Assembly (NCBI GenBank): GCA_949959185.1
Contig: CATLIX010000026.1
Span: 1 to 44,999 of the forward strand
Source: an uncultured Eubacterium sp.
GTDB taxonomy: Bacteria; Bacillota; Clostridia; Lachnospirales; Lachnospiraceae
Direction: 5' to 3'
DNA length: 44,999 nucleotides
The stretch's first letter is position 1. Each line of letters opens with the position of its first letter. Under the pieces are notes generated by a model, which saw nothing but the letters and a program-made list of their open reading frames with translations, was not told where the DNA came from and did no database searches. Positions 42,035-44,999 of this stretch are shown piece after piece. The translations under genes and the position numbers were made by a program.

Positions 42035-43357
42035 CTATGGCTGCTGCTCCATCTCATCCAGATATTGCTGGGATTTTCTGGCCCGCGAGGTGCCAGGATG
42101 GAGTTCCACCATTTTCTGATAATATTTTTTTGCGTTATCCATATCTCCGGTCTGGCGATATGACTGGGCAAGATAATAAATGGCATACCCGTCGTTATAA
42201 TCTTCCTCCGACTGTACCACCTTTTCCAGCCCGGTAATTGCCTCCGGAAAACGGTTTGCCCGGTAATCCTGTTCTGCCTGAGCATAAACTGCTGAAATAT
42301 ACTGCTCATTTACCTGATTATTCAGCGTCTCATAAATTGCTTTCGCCTGAGTTCCCAGTAATTTGGAATCCACATTTACAATGGTATCTCCCGCGCCCTG
42401 TATATTCTGCTGAGCAAAGGCATCATAGGCCACAAGAAGCTGCTCGTAACTGTCCACAATCTTCTGAGCGTTATCGGAATCCCTTTCCTGCTTTTCAATC
42501 TGCTTATTCAGCTCTTCGATTTTATTTTCCAGAGTTTTGATTTCCTGATTCCGGGTGGTAAGGGAGTCATTGGCCGCCAGTTCTGCCTTTTTCGCATCGG
42601 ATATGGCATTCTGACGAATCCCCGGAATGACCAGAAACCAGGTAATCAGCACACCGATAACCACACCGATAATCAGATTCAGAATGGTCATTACAGCAGA
42701 ATTATCTTTCAGATTTGTGGGCTGGATAATAGTCTCGTTTCCGCTTCGGTAGGAGGATACTTTTTCTTCCTTTTCTTTCCGTCCTCCCTTTCCATGCTGG
42801 GAATCTCCCTGCAGATACAGGTTTACCTCCCGCAGATAACGAAGGGTGGTCATATTTCCCGTATCAATTTCCGCCGCTGTCCGCAGTTCTTTCCGGGCCA
42901 GTTCATATTTGCCCTCTTCCATATACAGCAAAGCCAGAAGCTGGTAGCCTTTTACCAGCCCCGGATTCATGGAAAGCACCTTTTTCAGCTGGATAATGGC
43001 CAGGTCTCTGCTGTCCTGGTGGCAGTAAAGCAACGCCTGATTATACTTTTTAATGGTCTGGTTGACGGAATTTAACTGGGAACGGTTGGACTGAATCTCC
43101 TCCAGATACCGTTCCGCCGGATTATCCTCCGGTTTCAGGCTCCGGCTGAGTACCCATTCGCTCAGAGCATCCGCCACTTCTCCCATTTCATAATAAATCA
43201 GCCCAAGAAGATTTCTTGCCTGAATATTGGCTTTGTAAAAACGCAGGCTTTTCTTCAGGGACTGCACTGCTCCGGACAGATCTCTTATTTTTGCTTTTTC
43301 CAGTCCGTCATTATACAACGCGTTGGATACACGAATAATTTTATTATAAGAATCCAT
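42035..43357 (-). CDS. TPR-repeat protein with a central membrane anchor
   Basis: A 440-residue protein. The N-terminal ~190 residues hold about four TPR motifs (ARNLLGLIYYEMGEVADALS, GYQLLALLYMEEGKYELARK). A linker rich in Lys/Glu leads to one membrane segment (VMTILNLIIGVVIGVLITWF), then a coiled coil (TRNQEIKTLENKIEELNKQI) and two further TPRs near the C-terminus (AIYYLAQSYRQTGDMDNAKK). TPRs therefore lie on both sides of the membrane, pointing to a scaffold role. The partner is unknown. GGAAAGGA precedes the ATG at 43357. It is downstream of folC. Confidence 0.8.
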   Translation of the reverse strand: MDSYNKIIRVSNALYNDGLEKAKIRDLSGAVQSLKKSLRFYKANIQARNLLGLIYYEMGEVADALSEWVLSRSLKPEDNPAERYLEEIQSNRSQLNSVNQTIKKYNQALLYCHQDSRDLAIIQLKKVLSMNPGLVKGYQLLALLYMEEGKYELARKELRTAAEIDTGNMTTLRYLREVNLYLQGDSQHGKGGRKEKEEKVSSYRSGNETIIQPTNLKDNSAVMTILNLIIGVVIGVLITWFLVIPGIRQNAISDAKKAELAANDSLTTRNQEIKTLENKIEELNKQIEKQERDSDNAQKIVDSYEQLLVAYDAFAQQNIQGAGDTIVNVDSKLLGTQAKAIYETLNNQVNEQYISAVYAQAEQDYRANRFPEAITGLEKVVQSEEDYNDGYAIYYLAQSYRQTGDMDNAKKYYQKMVELHPGTSRARKSQQYLDEMEQQP

Positions 43358-43389
43358 AGATTTCCTTTCCTTACTTCAAAATCGTTCTG

Positions 43390-43530
43390 CTACCGCTGTC
43401 TTGCCTCCCTGATAATCTCCTGCATAATATCCGTCATATCGGTCAGATCCCGGTCATATATGGCGTCCTCAGCCTCCTCCACTTCCAGGCTGGGCTTAAA
43501 TTTCTTCAATTCTTCTTCAAAATTAATCAC
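43390..43530 (-). CDS. 46-residue acidic protein downstream of folC
   Basis: A GTG at 43530, eight bases after AGGAGG, begins INFEEELKKFKPSLEVEEAE, DAIYDRDLTDMTDIMQEI, IREARQR and ends at the TAG at 43390-43392. It overlaps the folC stop by eight bases, so translation is coupled. Composition is acidic and helical. I recall near-identical short proteins after folC in related genomes. Function unknown. Confidence 0.7.
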   Translation of the reverse strand: MINFEEELKKFKPSLEVEEAEDAIYDRDLTDMTDIMQEIIREARQR

Positions 43531-44836
43531 TCTGCATACCTCCTGTCAGTTCTTCCAATTCACCTATCAGATACAGGGAGCCCGCACAGAACAGTTTCTG
43601 CCCCGGTTTCCTGCATGATAATGCATATGCAAATGCCTGTTCCGTATTCTCGATTCCCGTGATTTTCACCTTCTGATGTTTCTCTTCTGCAATCTTCCGA
43701 AAAAGTTCTGTGAGCATTCCACTGGTCAGTCCGCGGGAACCGGAGACAGTGGTAAGTATAATTTCCTCCCAGGTTCTTCCGGTAAGAAGCTGCTCCGCAG
43801 CACGTACATAATCCTTTTCCTTCACCATGGAAAACAGTAAAACAGCAGATTCCTCCGTAATCTGCCCTGCTGCCTCCAAAAACTTTTCAATTCCCGCCGG
43901 GTTATGTGCTCCGTCAAAATAAACCCCCGGCTGTACTTCCTGCATTCTCCCTTTCCATCGGACCCCTGCCATCCCCTGTAAGACTGCTTCTCCGGAGATG
44001 TGTTCTGTTTCCCTTATACATTCCAGCGCCTGCAGAGCCAATGCCGCATTCCGGGCCTGATAAGGAGCGCCAAAGGGAATCTCCACTTCCATAACATCAT
44101 AACCAGAATCATATAAAAAATCAATCTTTTTTCCTGTGTTTAATAAAATTTTAATTTTCTGTCCGTCTACCGGATACTTCGGACAGTTCAGTTCATCCGC
44201 CCTCCCGGCAATTACTTTTTCCCCTTCCGGACAGGAAGTATCGTACACAACGGGAACATGATTTTTCAGAATTCCGGCTTTTTCTGCCGCGATTTTTTCG
44301 AGGGTATCCCCCAGAATCTCCGTATGCTCCAGACTGATGGATGTAATGACGGTAAGCAGCGGATGTTCCACTATATTGGTGGCGTCCAGCCTTCCGCCCA
44401 GTCCTGTTTCCAGCACTGCATATTCCACCTGATAACGGGCAAAAATCAACATGCCCATGGCAAACACGAATTCAAAAAAGGATGGATGGGGCAGCCCCTC
44501 TTTCTCCAGTTCTGCCGCTGCCTGTGCTGCCTGGTCCGCTGCCCATACCACTTCCTGAGGGGCGCAATACTTTCCGTTCACTGCAAACCTTTCTTCCAGC
44601 CGAACCAGGTGAGGCGAGGTAAACAGCCCCGTTCTCTTTCCTGCCGCCCGCAGTACACTGTCAATATATGCACAGACGCTTCCTTTTCCGTTGCTGCCCG
44701 CCACATGTATGACCTGGAAGCTGTTCTGAGGATTTCCCAGCCGGGCCAGAAATTTTCTCGTATGCTCCAGTGTATTTTTACCTGTAAATCTTGGAATGTC
44801 CAAAAGCCATTCCAGGGTTTCCTCATATGTTTTCAT
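43523..44836 (-). CDS. folC: folylpolyglutamate synthase / dihydrofolate synthase
   Basis: A 437-residue Mur-ligase-type enzyme that adds glutamates to folates (and may add the first to dihydropteroate). The P-loop is HVAGSNGKGSVCAYIDS, followed by FTSPHLVRLEERFAVNG, AVLETGLGGRLDATN and TSISLEHTEILGDTLEKIA, then GAHNPAGIEKFLEA. GAGGTG lies upstream of the ATG at 44836. It heads a leftward unit with the 46-residue and TPR proteins. Confidence 0.94.
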   Translation of the reverse strand: MKTYEETLEWLLDIPRFTGKNTLEHTRKFLARLGNPQNSFQVIHVAGSNGKGSVCAYIDSVLRAAGKRTGLFTSPHLVRLEERFAVNGKYCAPQEVVWAADQAAQAAAELEKEGLPHPSFFEFVFAMGMLIFARYQVEYAVLETGLGGRLDATNIVEHPLLTVITSISLEHTEILGDTLEKIAAEKAGILKNHVPVVYDTSCPEGEKVIAGRADELNCPKYPVDGQKIKILLNTGKKIDFLYDSGYDVMEVEIPFGAPYQARNAALALQALECIRETEHISGEAVLQGMAGVRWKGRMQEVQPGVYFDGAHNPAGIEKFLEAAGQITEESAVLLFSMVKEKDYVRAAEQLLTGRTWEEIILTTVSGSRGLTSGMLTELFRKIAEEKHQKVKITGIENTEQAFAYALSCRKPGQKLFCAGSLYLIGELEELTGGMQSD

Positions 44837-44863
44837 TTTCCTGCACCTCTTTACACTCCACCC

Positions 44864-44892
44864 ATTATAATATAGTAACGTGTCGAAATCCA
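44864..44892 (-). promoter_or_regulatory. promoter of folC
   Basis: On the minus strand TATAAT (44869-44864) is preceded 17 bases upstream by TGGATT, a weak -35. The start codon is 28 bases downstream of the -10. Confidence 0.5.
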
Positions 44893-44937
44893 GTTTTATT
44901 TATACATAAGTACTTTTTATGTAACAGTTCAGCCCAG

Positions 44938-44962
44938 GACTTTGCGCCTGCTGCAAAGTCCG
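44938..44962. repeat. perfect inverted repeat near the window end
   Basis: GGACTTTGC and GCAAAGTCC flank a seven-base loop. There is no T-run on either side, so it is not a standard terminator; it may belong to something beyond the window. Confidence 0.4.
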
Positions 44963-44999
44963 TGAGAATGTGTAATGGTTGAGAAGAATCCGGCCTCTT

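Overview
This window looks like a chromosomal segment of an endospore-forming member of the Lachnospiraceae (Clostridia). The grounds are a sigF operon and spoVA genes, strong AGGAGG ribosome-binding sites throughout, moderate GC, an oxygen-independent ThiH-type thiazole pathway, a VanG-like ligase cluster and several short proteins of types I associate with this family. Species cannot be fixed from the sequence.

Layout, left to right. 1-2.5 kb: pncB (NAD salvage) with a good promoter and a possibly structured leader, then a Uma2-type nuclease gene and a terminator. 2.6-6.1 kb (minus strand): an ECF-sigma/membrane-protein deletion chimera, then a three-gene envelope module (flippase-like membrane protein, permuted papain-like hydrolase, family-2 glycosyltransferase). 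6.4-8.3 kb: a chemoreceptor. 8.3-12.3 kb: thiS-thiF-thiG-thiH-thiE behind a consensus promoter, with a strong hairpin terminator in the leader but no TPP riboswitch. 12.3-13.3 kb: a second, paralogous glycosyltransferase. 13.4-17.6 kb: a Phd-type antitoxin, intact gtrA, and a decayed surface-glycan operon (DUF2142, GtrB, GtrII, InlB-repeat/DUF5722) in which almost every gene carries an out-of-frame deletion scar. 17.7-20 kb: a frameshifted XRE regulator, a small conserved protein and an AAA/DUF4143 ATPase preceded by a ~32-bp repeat array that overlaps the end of mutY.

20.2-27.2 kb: mutY, then a VanG-type locus on the minus strand: vanR-like regulator, vanS-like kinase, D-Ala:D-Ser-type ligase, and a VanT split into separate membrane and racemase genes. 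No VanXY/VanY dipeptidase is present. The ligase promoter carries three 11-bp-periodic TGAC repeats, as expected for an OmpR/PhoB-family activator. 27.8-28.2 kb: an AbrB-type antitoxin with a truncated PIN toxin. 28.3-31.9 kb: purE-purM-purN-purD followed by a small protein whose paralog, with an ATA in place of a start codon, lies inside the van locus. 32-37.7 kb: a second chemoreceptor, an M29 aminopeptidase, small membrane proteins, a VanZ-family protein, pyrE and a 50-aa membrane protein. 37.7-42 kb: spoIIAA-spoIIAB-sigF and spoVAA-AB-AC, separated by an oppositely oriented second Uma2 gene and a 3 x 37-bp repeat. 42-44.9 kb: a TPR membrane protein, a 46-aa protein and folC.

Two themes stand out. 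One is the VanG-like locus with a split VanT and its own operator. The other is a high density of small lesions (deletion fusions, a homopolymer frameshift, a lost start codon, a truncated toxin, a tandem duplication) concentrated in accessory genes, while thi, pur, pyr and spo genes are intact. No CRISPR array, rRNA, tRNA or intact insertion sequence was seen.
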